64,000 bases of DNA from Anaerolineae bacterium (GTDB lineage Bacteria > Chloroflexota > Anaerolineae > Aggregatilineales > Phototrophicaceae), in the NCBI GenBank assembly GCA_022824465.1, contig JAJDZV010000004.1, forward strand, positions 124,001 to 188,000. The letters are read 5' to 3'. The notes under the pieces are model-generated. The model made no database searches. It worked only from the letters and a program-made list of their open reading frames with translations, and was not told the DNA's origin. Positions 53,660-62,905 of the stretch are shown here, in pieces. Position numbers and translations under genes: made by a program. Position 1 is the first letter of the stretch. The number at the start of each line of letters is the position of its first letter.

Positions 53660-54736
53660 ATGTTGAAGTTTGTCATCCGCCGGTTGACCTTTTCCATTCC
53701 GGTATTGATCGGCATCTTGCTCGTGACCTTTACCTTAGCGCGGGCGATCCCGGGCGACCCGTGTTTGGCTGTCCTGGGCGAGCGCGCCACGGAAGACATT
53801 TGCGAGGCATTCTTCCGGCGAAATGGACTGAACGAGCCGCTGCCGGTTCAGTTGCTGATATATATGCGCAACATCGCCCAAGGCGACCTCGGCGATTCGT
53901 TGCGTTTTCATCGGCCCGTGATGGACTTGCTGGTGGAGCGCCTGCCTACCACCGTCGAGCTGGGTACATTCGCGCTGCTGTTCGCGATCAGCGTCGGCGT
54001 GCCGCTGGGCGTTCTCAGCGCCTATCGCCACAAGTCGGCCGTGGATGTCGGCACGATGATCGGCGCGAACATTGGCGTATCGATGCCGGTGTTCTGGCTG
54101 GGCTTGATGCTCGCCTACCTGTTTGCGGTGCTGCTAAAGGACACGCCATTCGCGCTGCCGCCATCGGGCAGATTGACGCCGGGCGCTTCGCCCGTTCCGT
54201 TCTACATTGTTCACGGGATGGTCGCCGAGGGCGAAGAAGCGCTGGGCATACTGTTCTTTCTATCGCGCATTAATACGCTGAACGCCGTGCTCACGCTTAA
54301 TGGCGGGTTGCTGGTTGATGCCCTGCGGCATCTGATACTGCCGGCGGTGGCGGTCGGCACGATACCGCTGGCCATCATCGCGCGCATGAGCCGCTCGAGT
54401 GTGCTGGAAGTGCTGAATCAAGATTATGTGCGGACGGCGAGAGCCAAGGGATTGCGCGAGCGCGCGGTTGTCGGCAGGCACGCTTTGAAGAACGCCATGC
54501 TTCCGGTAATCACGGTTATCGGTTTGAATTTCGGTTTGGTTATCAGCGGCGCGGTGCTCACCGAGACGATCTTCAGCTTGACCGGCGTGGGCCGAACGTT
54601 AGTCGATAGCATCACGTCGCGGGATTATACGCTGGTGCAGGGCTTCACCGTGGTCATCGCCGCTGGATTCGTACTCATCAATATGGTGGTCGATATCATG
54701 TATGGTTATCTCGACCCGCGCATCCGTTTCAACTAG
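53660..54736 (+). CDS. Oligopeptide ABC transporter permease (DppB type)
   Basis: 358 residues. Starts with the typical helix (F-V-I-R-R-L-T-F-S-I-P-V-L) and contains A-I-P-G-D-P-C, then the coupling loop with M-S-R-S-S-V-L-E-V-L-N-Q-D-Y-V-R-T-A-R-A-K-G-L and H-A-L-K-N-A-M-L-P-V. A longer periplasmic loop around 150-200 includes E-E-A-L-G-I-L-F-F, somewhat longer than in DppB of Escherichia coli. Forms the channel with the next gene, 21 bases downstream. A TATACT -10-like element lies at 53624-53629. Confidence 0.9.
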   Translation: MLKFVIRRLTFSIPVLIGILLVTFTLARAIPGDPCLAVLGERATEDICEAFFRRNGLNEPLPVQLLIYMRNIAQGDLGDSLRFHRPVMDLLVERLPTTVELGTFALLFAISVGVPLGVLSAYRHKSAVDVGTMIGANIGVSMPVFWLGLMLAYLFAVLLKDTPFALPPSGRLTPGASPVPFYIVHGMVAEGEEALGILFFLSRINTLNAVLTLNGGLLVDALRHLILPAVAVGTIPLAIIARMSRSSVLEVLNQDYVRTARAKGLRERAVVGRHALKNAMLPVITVIGLNFGLVISGAVLTETIFSLTGVGRTLVDSITSRDYTLVQGFTVVIAAGFVLINMVVDIMYGYLDPRIRFN

Positions 54737-54757
54737 CGGACGAAGAAAGACGAGACA

Positions 54758-55696
54758 ATGGCGACCAAGGCAACCGCGACGCTGCCGCCCGAAGCCGCTT
54801 ACCGATCGCCCAACTTGTGGCTGGAGGCGCTGCGCAATCTGCGGCACAGTCCGTCGGCGCTGCTGGGCATGACGATCATCGGCGCCTTAGTGGTCATCGC
54901 GATCGCGGCGCCGGTCTTCGCCACGCATGATCCCATCAAGACGATGATTGGCGTGCCGGGGGAGACTGGCCGTCTGCCGAGCAAGCCGCCGTGCCTCCCG
55001 ATCCTGGGTTGCGAAGAACCGCTGCATATACTTGGTTTGGATCTTAACGCGCGCGACCTGTACAGCCGCATCATCTTCGGCACGCGGACATCGCTCTCAG
55101 TCGGCGTCATTACGATCAGTCTGTCGATTATTGCGGGCACCGCTTTGGGCGTGACGGCCGGCTTCCTCGGCGGGACGGTCGACAACGTGATCATGCGGCT
55201 GATGGATGTGGTGCTGGCATTTCCGGCGCTGCTGCTGGCGATATCGATCGTGACGATATTGGGTCCCGGGCTCACAAACGCCCTGCTGGGCATAACGATC
55301 ACATTCATACCACAATACGCGCGGCTGTCACGCGCCAGCGTACTGTCGATCAAGGAGCAGGAATTCGTGGCGGCCGAGCGGGCGCTTGGCGCGGGTCCGC
55401 TGCGGATTGTCGTGGCGCATATCTTGCCAAACGCGATCACGCCGATCATCGTGCAAGGAACGCTGGGTGTGGGCACGGCCATTTTGGATGCGGCGGCGCT
55501 GTCGTTTCTGGGCTTGGGGGCACAGCCGCCGACGCCGGAATGGGGTCAGATTTTGAGCGAGTCGCGCAATTATCTATTCACGTCGCCGCATCTGGTGTTC
55601 TTCCCCGGCTTCGCCATCATGGTCACGGTGTTGGGTTTCAACTTGCTGGGCGATGGCATGCGGGACGCGCTGGACCCGCGATTGAATCGTGTGTAA
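54758..55696 (+). CDS. Oligopeptide ABC transporter permease (DppC type)
   Basis: 312 residues. N-terminal helix followed by the A-T-H-D-P loop, G-L-D-L-N-A-R-D-L-Y-S-R-I-I-F-G-T-R, and the permease core with the coupling loop E-F-V-A-A-E-R-A-L-G-A-G-P and H-I-L-P-N-A-I-T-P. Pairs with the preceding DppB-type protein. No ATPase genes follow; instead two palindromic repeats and a convergent gene for a family 5 binding protein, which is probably the cognate partner. Confidence 0.9.
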   Translation: MATKATATLPPEAAYRSPNLWLEALRNLRHSPSALLGMTIIGALVVIAIAAPVFATHDPIKTMIGVPGETGRLPSKPPCLPILGCEEPLHILGLDLNARDLYSRIIFGTRTSLSVGVITISLSIIAGTALGVTAGFLGGTVDNVIMRLMDVVLAFPALLLAISIVTILGPGLTNALLGITITFIPQYARLSRASVLSIKEQEFVAAERALGAGPLRIVVAHILPNAITPIIVQGTLGVGTAILDAAALSFLGLGAQPPTPEWGQILSESRNYLFTSPHLVFFPGFAIMVTVLGFNLLGDGMRDALDPRLNRV

Positions 55697-55710
55697 AGCC
55701 GCGTATATTG

Positions 55711-55746
55711 AGGCGGGCGACTCACAGCCGCCCCTACAGACTCGCG
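55711..55746 (+). repeat. REP-like palindromic element, tandem copy 1
   Basis: GGCGGGCGACTCACAGCCGC followed by CCCTACAGACTCGCG. The GGGCG and CGCCC arms form a hairpin between the convergent permease and binding-protein genes and may also act as a transcription stop. Confidence 0.6.
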
Positions 55747-55755
55747 TTGGTTGAT

Positions 55756-55794
55756 GAGGTGGGCGACTCAATGAGCCGCCCATACAGATTCGCG
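55756..55794 (+). repeat. REP-like palindromic element, tandem copy 2
   Basis: GAGGTGGGCGACTCAATGAG followed by CCGCCCATACAGATTCGCG; about 75 % identical to copy 1, which ends nine bases upstream. Confidence 0.6.
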
Positions 55795-55806
55795 CGGTGC
55801 GTGTGA

Positions 55807-57489
55807 CTAGCACTGATCGGCGTTGATGAACTGCTGGAAAATGGACAGATAGATGGCGAAGCCTTCGCCGCGTCCGGTGTGGTTGGGGCTGGCGCAGTCG
55901 GCGGAAGCGTGCCAAGTGGCGACTACATCGTTGGAGTCCAGCGCGGAGCCGTCGTGGAAGAGCACACCTTCGCGCAGATTAAATGTCCAGACAGTACCGT
56001 CTTCGGAGACATCCCAGCTTTCGGCCAGACCGGGGATCACGGCGACGCCGCCCTTCTCGAAGTCAAGCAGCGACTCCTGGACTTGATGGCAGGCGCGGAA
56101 GGTCTCGCCGTCCCAGGTGTCGTTGCAGTAGATGGAGATTGGCTCGGCGTTCTGCATGTAGATGATGTTGTCGTCGTCGGGGTCTTCGAGGCGCGAGAAT
56201 TCTTCGGTGCCATCGAGGACGCCGGGGTGGACGCCGACGATATCGGCTTGCCAGACGTCAGCAGACCCGGCGTGGCCGAAGGGGACCCAGGGCACGGCGG
56301 AGGCCATGCCTTCCGCGACTTGCTGGAAGTATTCCATGCGGGTATCGGGGTCGAGGACTTGACCGGCGGCGATCAGGGGTTCGTAGATTTCCGGATAGGG
56401 CTCGCCCATCTGGGATAAATTGGGGCCGTGGCAGCAGGTCAAGAAGTTGGAAGCATCGGGGAAGTCGGCATGCCAGCCGAGGATATGCAGGGGTTCATTG
56501 CCGGAAAGCGCCGAGGCGATAAAGGCGCCGGATTCGACCACTTGCACGTCGGCATTTATGCCAATATCAGCGAGTTGGGCGGCGACGTCGTTGGCGATGA
56601 TGCCCGGATTGGGAAGATAGCCGCGGACGACATCGCGCCAGGTTAGCGTCAGGGCGCGTTCTTCGCCGGTGCGGGTATCAACGACGGAGTCCAGCGGGAG
56701 CCCAAAGCCGAGATCGGCAGCGGCTTCTTCCAGCAAGGCTTTGGCGGCGGCTTGGTCGAAGCCGGGCACGCCACCCTCGCCGATATGACCGAAGACCGCT
56801 GGCGGCACAAAGTCAGGCGTCAGAGGAGAACCGGGCGGGAAGAAGTTGTCGACGATGCGCTGCCGGTCAATGCCCATGGCGATCGCCGTGCGGACGCGGA
56901 GGTCGTTGAGCGGCTCGAAGAAGTTGCTCATGGCGACGTAGACGCCGGTCAGCGGCGGGATATCGATGAGGTTGAAGTTGGGATCAGCGCGGAAGACGGG
57001 AATGTCGTCGGGGTTGGCGAACTTCATGCCGTCGATGGTTCCTGCGCGCAGTTCGGTGGCGCGGGCGGCGGCTTCCGAGTTCCAGCGCAGAATCACGGTG
57101 TCTTCAATGGACGGCTCGCCCCAGTAGTCATCGAAGCGTTTGAAGACCATTTCATTGCCTTGGTCCCAATTGACTAGGCGCAGCGGACCCGTGCCGATGG
57201 CGCTTGTCAGGATATCGCCGGTGCCGCCGGTGGCATCCATCCATTCGCGGGGGTGGATGGACAAGCCGAGGCTGGCCATTTCTTGATCAAAGATGGCATC
57301 GGGATTGCAAAGTGTGACGCGGACGGTGAGCGCGTCGAGGGCTTCGACAGACTTGAGGTTGCCGCCATAGTCACAATCGGCGGCGGCGAAGCTGAGCAAA
57401 TCGTCCTGGCTGGCGCCCGGCGCGATGATCAGGCCCAGCGCCAGCGCGAGCAAGGCGAGTAGCGGCAATACACGTTGATTGGCAAACAT
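55807..57489 (-). CDS. ABC transporter substrate-binding protein, family 5
   Basis: 560 residues. Signal peptide with core L-P-L-L-A-L-L-A-L-A-L-G and cleavage near P-G-A-S-Q, then family 5 blocks (W-N-S-E-A-A-A-R-A-T-E-L-R-A-G-T, R-T-A-I-A-M-G-I-D-R, W-D-V-S-E-D-G-T-V-W-T-F-N-L-R near the C-terminus). The W-T-F-N-L-R block normally lies near the N-terminus of this family; here it is close to the C-terminus, so the order of the two parts looks swapped. GGAGG at seven bases fixes the start at 57489; the 68 residues before it in frame are non-coding-looking. Convergent with the permease pair. Confidence 0.85.
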   Translation of the reverse strand: MFANQRVLPLLALLALALGLIIAPGASQDDLLSFAAADCDYGGNLKSVEALDALTVRVTLCNPDAIFDQEMASLGLSIHPREWMDATGGTGDILTSAIGTGPLRLVNWDQGNEMVFKRFDDYWGEPSIEDTVILRWNSEAAARATELRAGTIDGMKFANPDDIPVFRADPNFNLIDIPPLTGVYVAMSNFFEPLNDLRVRTAIAMGIDRQRIVDNFFPPGSPLTPDFVPPAVFGHIGEGGVPGFDQAAAKALLEEAAADLGFGLPLDSVVDTRTGEERALTLTWRDVVRGYLPNPGIIANDVAAQLADIGINADVQVVESGAFIASALSGNEPLHILGWHADFPDASNFLTCCHGPNLSQMGEPYPEIYEPLIAAGQVLDPDTRMEYFQQVAEGMASAVPWVPFGHAGSADVWQADIVGVHPGVLDGTEEFSRLEDPDDDNIIYMQNAEPISIYCNDTWDGETFRACHQVQESLLDFEKGGVAVIPGLAESWDVSEDGTVWTFNLREGVLFHDGSALDSNDVVATWHASADCASPNHTGRGEGFAIYLSIFQQFINADQC

Positions 57490-57722
57490 TTGACATCCTC
57501 CATAATTGTACGAATTTGCATTGGCGCGGAGCAGCTCGCTCCGGCAAGGCAAAGCAGATTGTAAACTATCTTTACGGGAATCCCAAAACCGCGCCGGCCG
57601 CCCTGAGATACCGGGTGTTGGCGAAGGGCGCGAGAGTTGAGTTTGGCGATCCTTGGGGGCCTTTGCATATGCGCAACGGTTCAGCGCGCGCAATTCGCAT
57701 GCTGGCGGCGAACTTGCTGGCG

Positions 57723-58481
57723 CTAGAATTCGAATTCGTCGAAGTCTCGGCAGAGATGGACGGGACCGTCGAAGACGGCGGCTGCTTGCTGCACAAGCGG
57801 TTCGGGGTTCTGGTTCCAGACTTGATAGTGGATCAAGCGCAGTTCTTTGGCGCCGGCTTCGGCGGCGGCTTCACCCGCCATGCGCGCGGTGCTGTGGCCC
57901 GGTGGCGGACCGCCGGCTTCATGGATGAAGATGTCGGCGTCCTTGCCGATCTTCAGCGCGTTGGGGCAAGGTTCGGTATCGCAGCTATATGCAAGCACAT
58001 TGCCATTGTGTTTGTTGGTGATCCGCATGCCGATGGTGGGGATGAAATGCACGACGGGAAAGGAACGGATCGCGAAGTCCTTGTTTTCAAAAAGCAGGGT
58101 GTTGTCTTGCAAGCCGATACGAGCAAAGGACACCGGGAAGAAGTTAGGCCAGAATTCCCAGCCGTACATATCCATTGTTTCTTCGATTCGGTTGATGCAA
58201 TGGGGAATGCCATAGAAGCGCATCGGCGTTTTCCGCCCCATTTGCCACATGTGCATCAGCATGTTGGGGACGCCGGCGACGTGATCGGAGTGGAAGTGAG
58301 TGAGGATGATGTCTTGCAGCTTGCGGTCATCAATACCTAACGCTCGAATCTTGTCAAGCGGATTTGAGCCGGCGTCGACGAGCACAGGCGTATCTTTTTC
58401 GCCGATCAGCAGAAAGTGCGTGTAGTCGTGTTGGGCGCTGTTAACGGCGCCGGCTGTTCCCAAGATTACGACGCGAGCCAT
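57723..58481 (-). CDS. MBL-fold metallo-hydrolase (RNase Z-like)
   Basis: 252 residues. The metal-binding motif is L-T-H-F-H-S-D-H-V-A-G near residue 60, with later ligands in S-C-D-T-E-P-C, H-E-A-G-G and H-Y-Q. The I-L-G-T-A-G-A start and H-F-H-S-D-H-V are like RNase Z/ElaC and phosphonate PhnP or arylsulfatase-type relatives. It lacks the long exosite arm of true RNase Z, so another phosphodiesterase or hydrolase activity is more likely. ATG at 58481 is chosen (AAGGCG upstream). Promoter at 58518. Confidence 0.85.
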   Translation of the reverse strand: MARVVILGTAGAVNSAQHDYTHFLLIGEKDTPVLVDAGSNPLDKIRALGIDDRKLQDIILTHFHSDHVAGVPNMLMHMWQMGRKTPMRFYGIPHCINRIEETMDMYGWEFWPNFFPVSFARIGLQDNTLLFENKDFAIRSFPVVHFIPTIGMRITNKHNGNVLAYSCDTEPCPNALKIGKDADIFIHEAGGPPPGHSTARMAGEAAAEAGAKELRLIHYQVWNQNPEPLVQQAAAVFDGPVHLCRDFDEFEF

Positions 58482-58517
58482 CGGTTCGCCTTTTTCCCGC
58501 CTGGCGGACGTGTCACA

Positions 58518-58526
58518 AGTATAACA
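58518..58526 (-). promoter_or_regulatory. Extended -10 promoter of the RNase Z-like gene
   Basis: Minus strand TGTTATACT (TGN plus TATACT), about 37 bases before the ATG; no good -35. Confidence 0.5.
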
Positions 58527-58750
58527 GAATCGGACAGCGCCAACTTTGCCAGACTGACAATACCACATTTGATTCGATGCCGATACTTTGTAATGGTCGG
58601 CGATACTAGTCGCGCAGGGATTAGCGCGCGGCGACGCCGGTCAAAAGCGCACAAGTCAATTCAATGCGGCGCTCCGGTCAGGCGCTGCTTGTGACAGGCG
58701 GTCTCGCGTTGATATGGCGCGAGCTCCAGCAGTCGCATTTTGCGGCGCGG

Positions 58751-59812
58751 CTAGGAAGCCGCCTCTTGGGCGGGAGTGTTTTCGGATGGCGCGGGGGAAC
58801 CGTTTCTGTGTCGGTAGAGCAGCAAGCCCACGGCCGCAATAAAGGCGATGAGTGTGAATGTCTGTGAGCTATTGATTCCAGTCGCGCCGATTTGGGCGAT
58901 TTCCACGCGCAGGAATTCGAGCAGGAAGCGGACGAACGAGTATTGAGCGATGTAGAGCAAGAAAATGTCGCCGCTGAACAGGCGATCGCGATAGTGATGG
59001 AAGATCCGCCAAAGCACAAAAAACGCGACCAAGCTCCAGAGCGCCTCGTAGGCCCAGATCGGGTGGAAGAGCGAGTCCAGTGGAAAGTCTATGAGGCTCT
59101 CGTAGGGCGCCACCCGCGCGTCGCGGGGGATCTGTATGCCCCAGGGCAGGTTTGTGGGACTGCCGTAGAGTTCCTGGTTGACGTAATTGGCGAAGCGGCC
59201 GATCGCTTGTCCGAGGGGGATAGCGACGCCGGCGATGTCTATCCAGGGACCGAAGGGCAGGCCCGCGTCCGGGAAATCGCTCTTGGGGCGTTGATAGCGG
59301 AAGGCATTGACGTCCTTGCCTTGCACGCGCTGAATAGCGGCGTTAACAAGCCACTCGAGTAATTGATACAGCCAGATCAGTGGCGTCAGAATAGTTGTGA
59401 GCAAGCCGACTATGCGGTTATGCCAGGCGCCGAGATAGAGCCAGGCGCCAAATGCCGCGCCGAGCATGCCGCCGAAAATGCTCAAGCCGCCGCTCCAGAT
59501 GGCGATGGCGCCGTTTTGCGCGTCGAAGAAATTCGCCAAGAACCAGGCGGTATCGTGACATACTTCGCCTTCAATGCCGCAGCCAGCGATCAAAGACACG
59601 GGCGGGAAGAGCACGAACCAAAGTCGGGCGCCGATGATACCGGGAATTATCGCCCAAGTTAGACCGCCCCAGATGTGATCGCTATCGCGTCCGGTGCGGC
59701 TGGCGAGCAGCGAGGCGACATAAGCGCCGGCGAGCAGCGCGACGACGATGATGATGCCGTAATAGCGAATCTGCAGATTGCCAATGACGATGTAGGCGTT
59801 TTCGAATTCCAT
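58751..59812 (-). CDS. lgt: Prolipoprotein diacylglyceryl transferase
   Basis: 353 residues, longer than the common 260-300 because of an inserted loop around residues 160-180 (V-Q-G-K-D-V-N-A-F-R-Y-Q). The membrane segments and active-site regions are typical: I-R-Y-Y-G-I-I-I near the start, I-I-G-A-R-L-W-F-V, I-W-S-G-G-L-S-I-F-G-G, and the Lgt signature G-Q-A-I-G-R-F-A-N-Y-V-N-Q-E-L-Y-G. It transfers diacylglycerol to the lipobox Cys of prolipoproteins at the membrane, the step before LspA. The ATG directly follows the stop of the CDP-alcohol transferase gene (TAA-ATG), so the genes are coupled. Confidence 0.95.
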   Translation of the reverse strand: MEFENAYIVIGNLQIRYYGIIIVVALLAGAYVASLLASRTGRDSDHIWGGLTWAIIPGIIGARLWFVLFPPVSLIAGCGIEGEVCHDTAWFLANFFDAQNGAIAIWSGGLSIFGGMLGAAFGAWLYLGAWHNRIVGLLTTILTPLIWLYQLLEWLVNAAIQRVQGKDVNAFRYQRPKSDFPDAGLPFGPWIDIAGVAIPLGQAIGRFANYVNQELYGSPTNLPWGIQIPRDARVAPYESLIDFPLDSLFHPIWAYEALWSLVAFFVLWRIFHHYRDRLFSGDIFLLYIAQYSFVRFLLEFLRVEIAQIGATGINSSQTFTLIAFIAAVGLLLYRHRNGSPAPSENTPAQEAAS

Positions 59813-60451
59813 TTAGTCACCTCGGTCTTTCAGTGTCGCATTTACGTAGCGCAGCCGCTGGAGGGCAGTGATGTTAGTTCCCAGCGCCAAGACGAAGATA
59901 CCGATCTCGAGCGGCAATATTGACGAAAGCAATCCGCTTCCCAGAGTCATCGCCAGAACAACGATAACCCGCTCCAGACGCGAGAACAGGCCCACCGTCG
60001 TGCTGACAGCCACATTTGGATCGTCAGCGCGCGCGCGGATGTAACTGACGATGAAGCTGCCAACAAGCGCGGCGAGCGTCAGCGCCAGCATGTCCAAGCG
60101 CTCATTTGCGGCAAAATAATAGCTGAAACCGAAGAAAATTAAACCGTCAGCGTAGCGGTCGAGGGTGGAATCGAGGACCATGCCAAAAGCGCTGCTGCGA
60201 TCGCGCGCCCGGGCGACCGCGCCGTCAAGGGCATCAAGGGGCAGACTCAGCAACAGGATTATGCCGCCGGCGAGGAATTCGCCATGCGCAAGAATGAGAG
60301 CGGCGGCCGCCACGAGAATCAAGCCGGCTAGCGTAATCGAGTCAGGATGTACGCCGAGCTTCGCCAGCGCCGCGCCGCAGCGGTCAAGCGGCGGTTGTGA
60401 CAGTTTTCTCAGGCGGTCGGTCAAGGTCTGTGGTGAGTTGTCTGGCGTCAT
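59813..60451 (-). CDS. CDP-alcohol phosphatidyltransferase family protein
   Basis: 212 residues. The active-site motif D-G-x2-A-R-x8-G-x3-D-x3-D is complete in D-A-L-D-G-A-V-A-R-A-R-D, then G-M-V-L-D-S-T-L-D-R. Five to six membrane helices. It makes a phospholipid from a CDP-activated lipid and an alcohol; phosphatidylglycerophosphate or phosphatidylinositol-phosphate synthase-like roles are both possible. Its stop abuts the lgt start, and phosphatidylglycerol is the lipid donor for Lgt, which makes the pairing sensible. Confidence 0.9.
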   Translation of the reverse strand: MTPDNSPQTLTDRLRKLSQPPLDRCGAALAKLGVHPDSITLAGLILVAAAALILAHGEFLAGGIILLLSLPLDALDGAVARARDRSSAFGMVLDSTLDRYADGLIFFGFSYYFAANERLDMLALTLAALVGSFIVSYIRARADDPNVAVSTTVGLFSRLERVIVVLAMTLGSGLLSSILPLEIGIFVLALGTNITALQRLRYVNATLKDRGD

Positions 60452-60500
60452 TTTGCCTTGTCATTCAATTTCAAGTTTGCTAAGCTAGCGGCGGTATCGT

Positions 60501-60574
60501 CGGGGCGTGGCGCAGCCCGGTAGCGCGCACCGTTCGGGTCGGTGAGGTCGTGGGTTCAAATCCCGCCGCCCCGA
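60501..60574 (+). tRNA. tRNA-Pro (anticodon CGG)
   Basis: All four stems pair: acceptor CGGGGCG/CGCCCCG (60501-60507 with 60567-60573), D stem GCGC/GCGC, anticodon stem CACCG/CGGTG with loop TTCGGGT (60533-60539, anticodon CGG at 60535-60537), T stem GTGGG/CCCGC with loop TTCAAAT. Discriminator A at 60574; CCA is not encoded. It reads the proline codon CCG, common in this GC-rich genome. Confidence 0.98.
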
Positions 60575-60616
60575 CTAAATTCCTGCAATTGCCGAGATTA
60601 TGTCGGCAGTTTTGTT

Positions 60617-61861
60617 TTATGTCGACGCGAGCCATGCTTTCCCTTTGTTCGCGCGCAATCCGCGGACCCATTGCCACAGATAGAGCGCGGGCGCCAGCGA
60701 CAGCAGATAGAGCAGACCGCCGATCCAGTTTGGCACGACTGGGTCTAGCGTGAAGAGCGCGCCCGATACACCCGTCGAAATGATAACGCCCAGGCTCATA
60801 ACTGACTGTTGAACGCCGAGAATTGCGCCGCGCAGGGCAGGCGGCACGGTCTTGGTCACGAGGGATTGCAGGGCGGGCAGGAGCAAGCCGCTGCCGACGG
60901 CGATGAAAATCATGCTGAGCGAGCCGAGCGTTGGCTCGGTGGCGAGAGCGAAGATAAACATGCCCAAGGCGCGCGAGCCGGCGCCAAGCATGACGATGAG
61001 CGGATCGCTTATCCGCTTGAGCGCCGCTGGCAGGATGACGATTTGGGTGAAGAACTGACCGACGCCGACGAACATCAGCATCAAGCCAACGCCCAAGCTT
61101 ACCGCCGCAAAATCGGCGCTGGCGAAGATGACTTTCTCGGCGAAGAGAGCGAAGGTGGCGATCAGCAATCCGAAGGCAAATCGTCCGACGAAGGATACGG
61201 CCAAGACAGCCATCAAGGGCGAATTCCGCAGCAACTGTAGCGGATTAAGGCTCGCCTGATTGCTTTCGCGATTGCGCGCCTGCTCGGATTGGCTTAGAGT
61301 CTCTTCGAGGGTGAACCAGGTTAGGATCACGGTGACCAAGGCGGCGAGCGCGGCGAAGAGGAAGGGGACGCTAGGTCCAAGTTGGCTGGCAAGCAGGCCG
61401 CCGACCGCTGGTCCGACGACAAAGCCCAAGCCGAAGGCCGCCATCACATATCCGAGCGCTTGCGTGCGCCGGTTTTCGGGCATAATGTCGGTGACGTAGG
61501 CTTGAGCCACAATGATGTTGCCGCCGGTGACGCCGTCGAGTACGCGGGCGATGAAGAGAACGGCGGTCGATTGGGCAAAGCCGATCATGAGGAAGGCAAT
61601 TACGGTGCCAAGCTGGCTAATGAGCAGCACAGGAATCCTACCGTGTCGGTCTGACCAACGACCGATGAATGGACCGGCGATGAACTGCGCGGTGAAAAAC
61701 GCGGTGAGCAGCAAGGTGATCACATCCGGCGTCATGTCAAATTCGCTTTGGGCGTAAAGCGGAAGGATCGGATTGACCATGGATGTGCCGACCATTTGCA
61801 CCAAGACGATCAAGAGGATGGTGAGGAGGCGGCGGTCCAGAGCCCAGTGCTTGACATTCAA
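60617..61861 (-). CDS. MFS transporter (tetracycline-resistance-like)
   Basis: 414 residues with twelve predicted membrane helices. G-R-W-S-D-R-H-G-R-I-P-V after helix 2 is MFS motif A (G-x3-D-R-x-G-R), and G-L-G-F-V-V-G-P-A-V-G-G in helix 5 is motif C of the drug:proton antiporters, so export of a small hydrophobic compound is the best guess. It starts with TTG at 61861, supported by GAGGCG upstream, and lies downstream of the tRNA-Pro on the opposite strand. Not closely related to the two MFS proteins at 33.5 and 35.6 kb. Confidence 0.87.
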   Translation of the reverse strand: MNVKHWALDRRLLTILLIVLVQMVGTSMVNPILPLYAQSEFDMTPDVITLLLTAFFTAQFIAGPFIGRWSDRHGRIPVLLISQLGTVIAFLMIGFAQSTAVLFIARVLDGVTGGNIIVAQAYVTDIMPENRRTQALGYVMAAFGLGFVVGPAVGGLLASQLGPSVPFLFAALAALVTVILTWFTLEETLSQSEQARNRESNQASLNPLQLLRNSPLMAVLAVSFVGRFAFGLLIATFALFAEKVIFASADFAAVSLGVGLMLMFVGVGQFFTQIVILPAALKRISDPLIVMLGAGSRALGMFIFALATEPTLGSLSMIFIAVGSGLLLPALQSLVTKTVPPALRGAILGVQQSVMSLGVIISTGVSGALFTLDPVVPNWIGGLLYLLSLAPALYLWQWVRGLRANKGKAWLAST

Positions 61862-61957
61862 ATGATAGACGCCTCGGGATTTGGTCGGCGGACTAGCGGT
61901 AAATGTTAGGTCAACGCGAGCCAGAATTTAAGCCACAATCTTGACACAGGCGCGCTT

Positions 61958-61986
61958 TTGCCAGCGCGAGGCTTTGGCGCTAAACT
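61958..61986 (+). promoter_or_regulatory. Promoter of the histidine phosphatase gene
   Basis: TTGCCA (61958-61963), 17-base spacer, TAAACT (61981-61986); leader of about 30 bases. Confidence 0.6.
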
Positions 61987-62022
61987 GCTGGTCAGGCGCA
62001 AGGCGAGCGAGAATAGGCCTCG

Positions 62023-62640
62023 ATGACATCAACCACGCTTTACTTAATGCGGCACGGGCAGGTGCACAATCCGGACGATATATTGTATGGCCGATTGCCT
62101 GGGTACTATCTTAGCGAGGAAGGCGTCCGGCAGGCGCGGGCCGCGGGCGCCTGGCTTGCGGACAAGGGCATAGACGCGATCTACTGCAGCCCGATGGAGC
62201 GCGCAGTGCAGACCGCCGAGATCGTATCCGAGTTTACCGGCGCGTTGACGCCTAGAATCGATGAGCGCATCATCGAGGTTAGCACGCCCTACGAGGGACG
62301 GCCGACATCCGAGTTGGCCGCCACAGGCTGGGATTTGTATACTGGCAATGAGCCGCCGCATGAGCTACCGACAACCGTCCTGCGGAGGGTATTGGATTTC
62401 TTTGAGTACTTGCAGGATCGGCATAAGGGCGGGTCTGCGTTGGCGGTGGGTCACGGCGACATTTTGGTATTCCCTTGGCTGCACGTTCAAGGCGTGGAGC
62501 CCGAGGCGCTGATGAAAGATCGATTGCTGGAATACGCTCTGCCGGTCGAGTATCCGGCGACAGCTTCCATCATGACCTTCGAGTTACATGGTTCGCCGCG
62601 TGAAGTGTTGCCTATGGCGCGGTATCACCGGCCCTATTAG
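62023..62640 (+). CDS. Histidine phosphatase family protein
   Basis: 205 residues. The phosphohistidine motif L-M-R-H-G-Q has His11, followed by L-S-E-E-G-V-R-Q-A, S-P-M-E-R-A-V-Q-T-A-E and the second catalytic His in V-G-H-G-D-I. This is the phosphoglycerate mutase-like branch; members are mostly phosphatases of small metabolites (phosphoglycolate, alpha-ribazole phosphate, sugar phosphates). Single gene with its own promoter; no neighbour points to a pathway. Confidence 0.9.
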   Translation: MTSTTLYLMRHGQVHNPDDILYGRLPGYYLSEEGVRQARAAGAWLADKGIDAIYCSPMERAVQTAEIVSEFTGALTPRIDERIIEVSTPYEGRPTSELAATGWDLYTGNEPPHELPTTVLRRVLDFFEYLQDRHKGGSALAVGHGDILVFPWLHVQGVEPEALMKDRLLEYALPVEYPATASIMTFELHGSPREVLPMARYHRPY

Positions 62641-62840
62641 GTGGCAATTGGTGCAGGCGCGGCGGCGCGATTCTGGCGGCGCCGGGCGGTTTGGAATCCG
62701 GTATAACTTCACTGCAACAAGTAAGACCACTTACGCAAACAGCTTCTACTGTCGGGGCGGAGTCGTTGTGATAGACGGATACGCGCTACCGCCAGAGCGG
62801 TCCGCTTTATATAAATTGCATAAGTCTATTGCTTGCAGCC

Positions 62841-62869
62841 TTGTGCAGGGTATCCGAAGATGATATGAT
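62841..62869 (+). promoter_or_regulatory. Promoter of the small basic protein gene
   Basis: TTGTGC (62841-62846), 17-base spacer, TATGAT (62864-62869) with TGA directly before it (extended -10). Confidence 0.6.
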
Positions 62870-62905
62870 TATGGTTGAATGGTTCAGCCTCAAGGGAGTA
62901 TCAAG

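Noticed and set aside
61941..61946. Perfect TTGACA upstream of the histidine phosphatase gene
   Set aside because: No -10 at 16-18 bases; a better-spaced TTGCCA-17-TAAACT pair lies just downstream.
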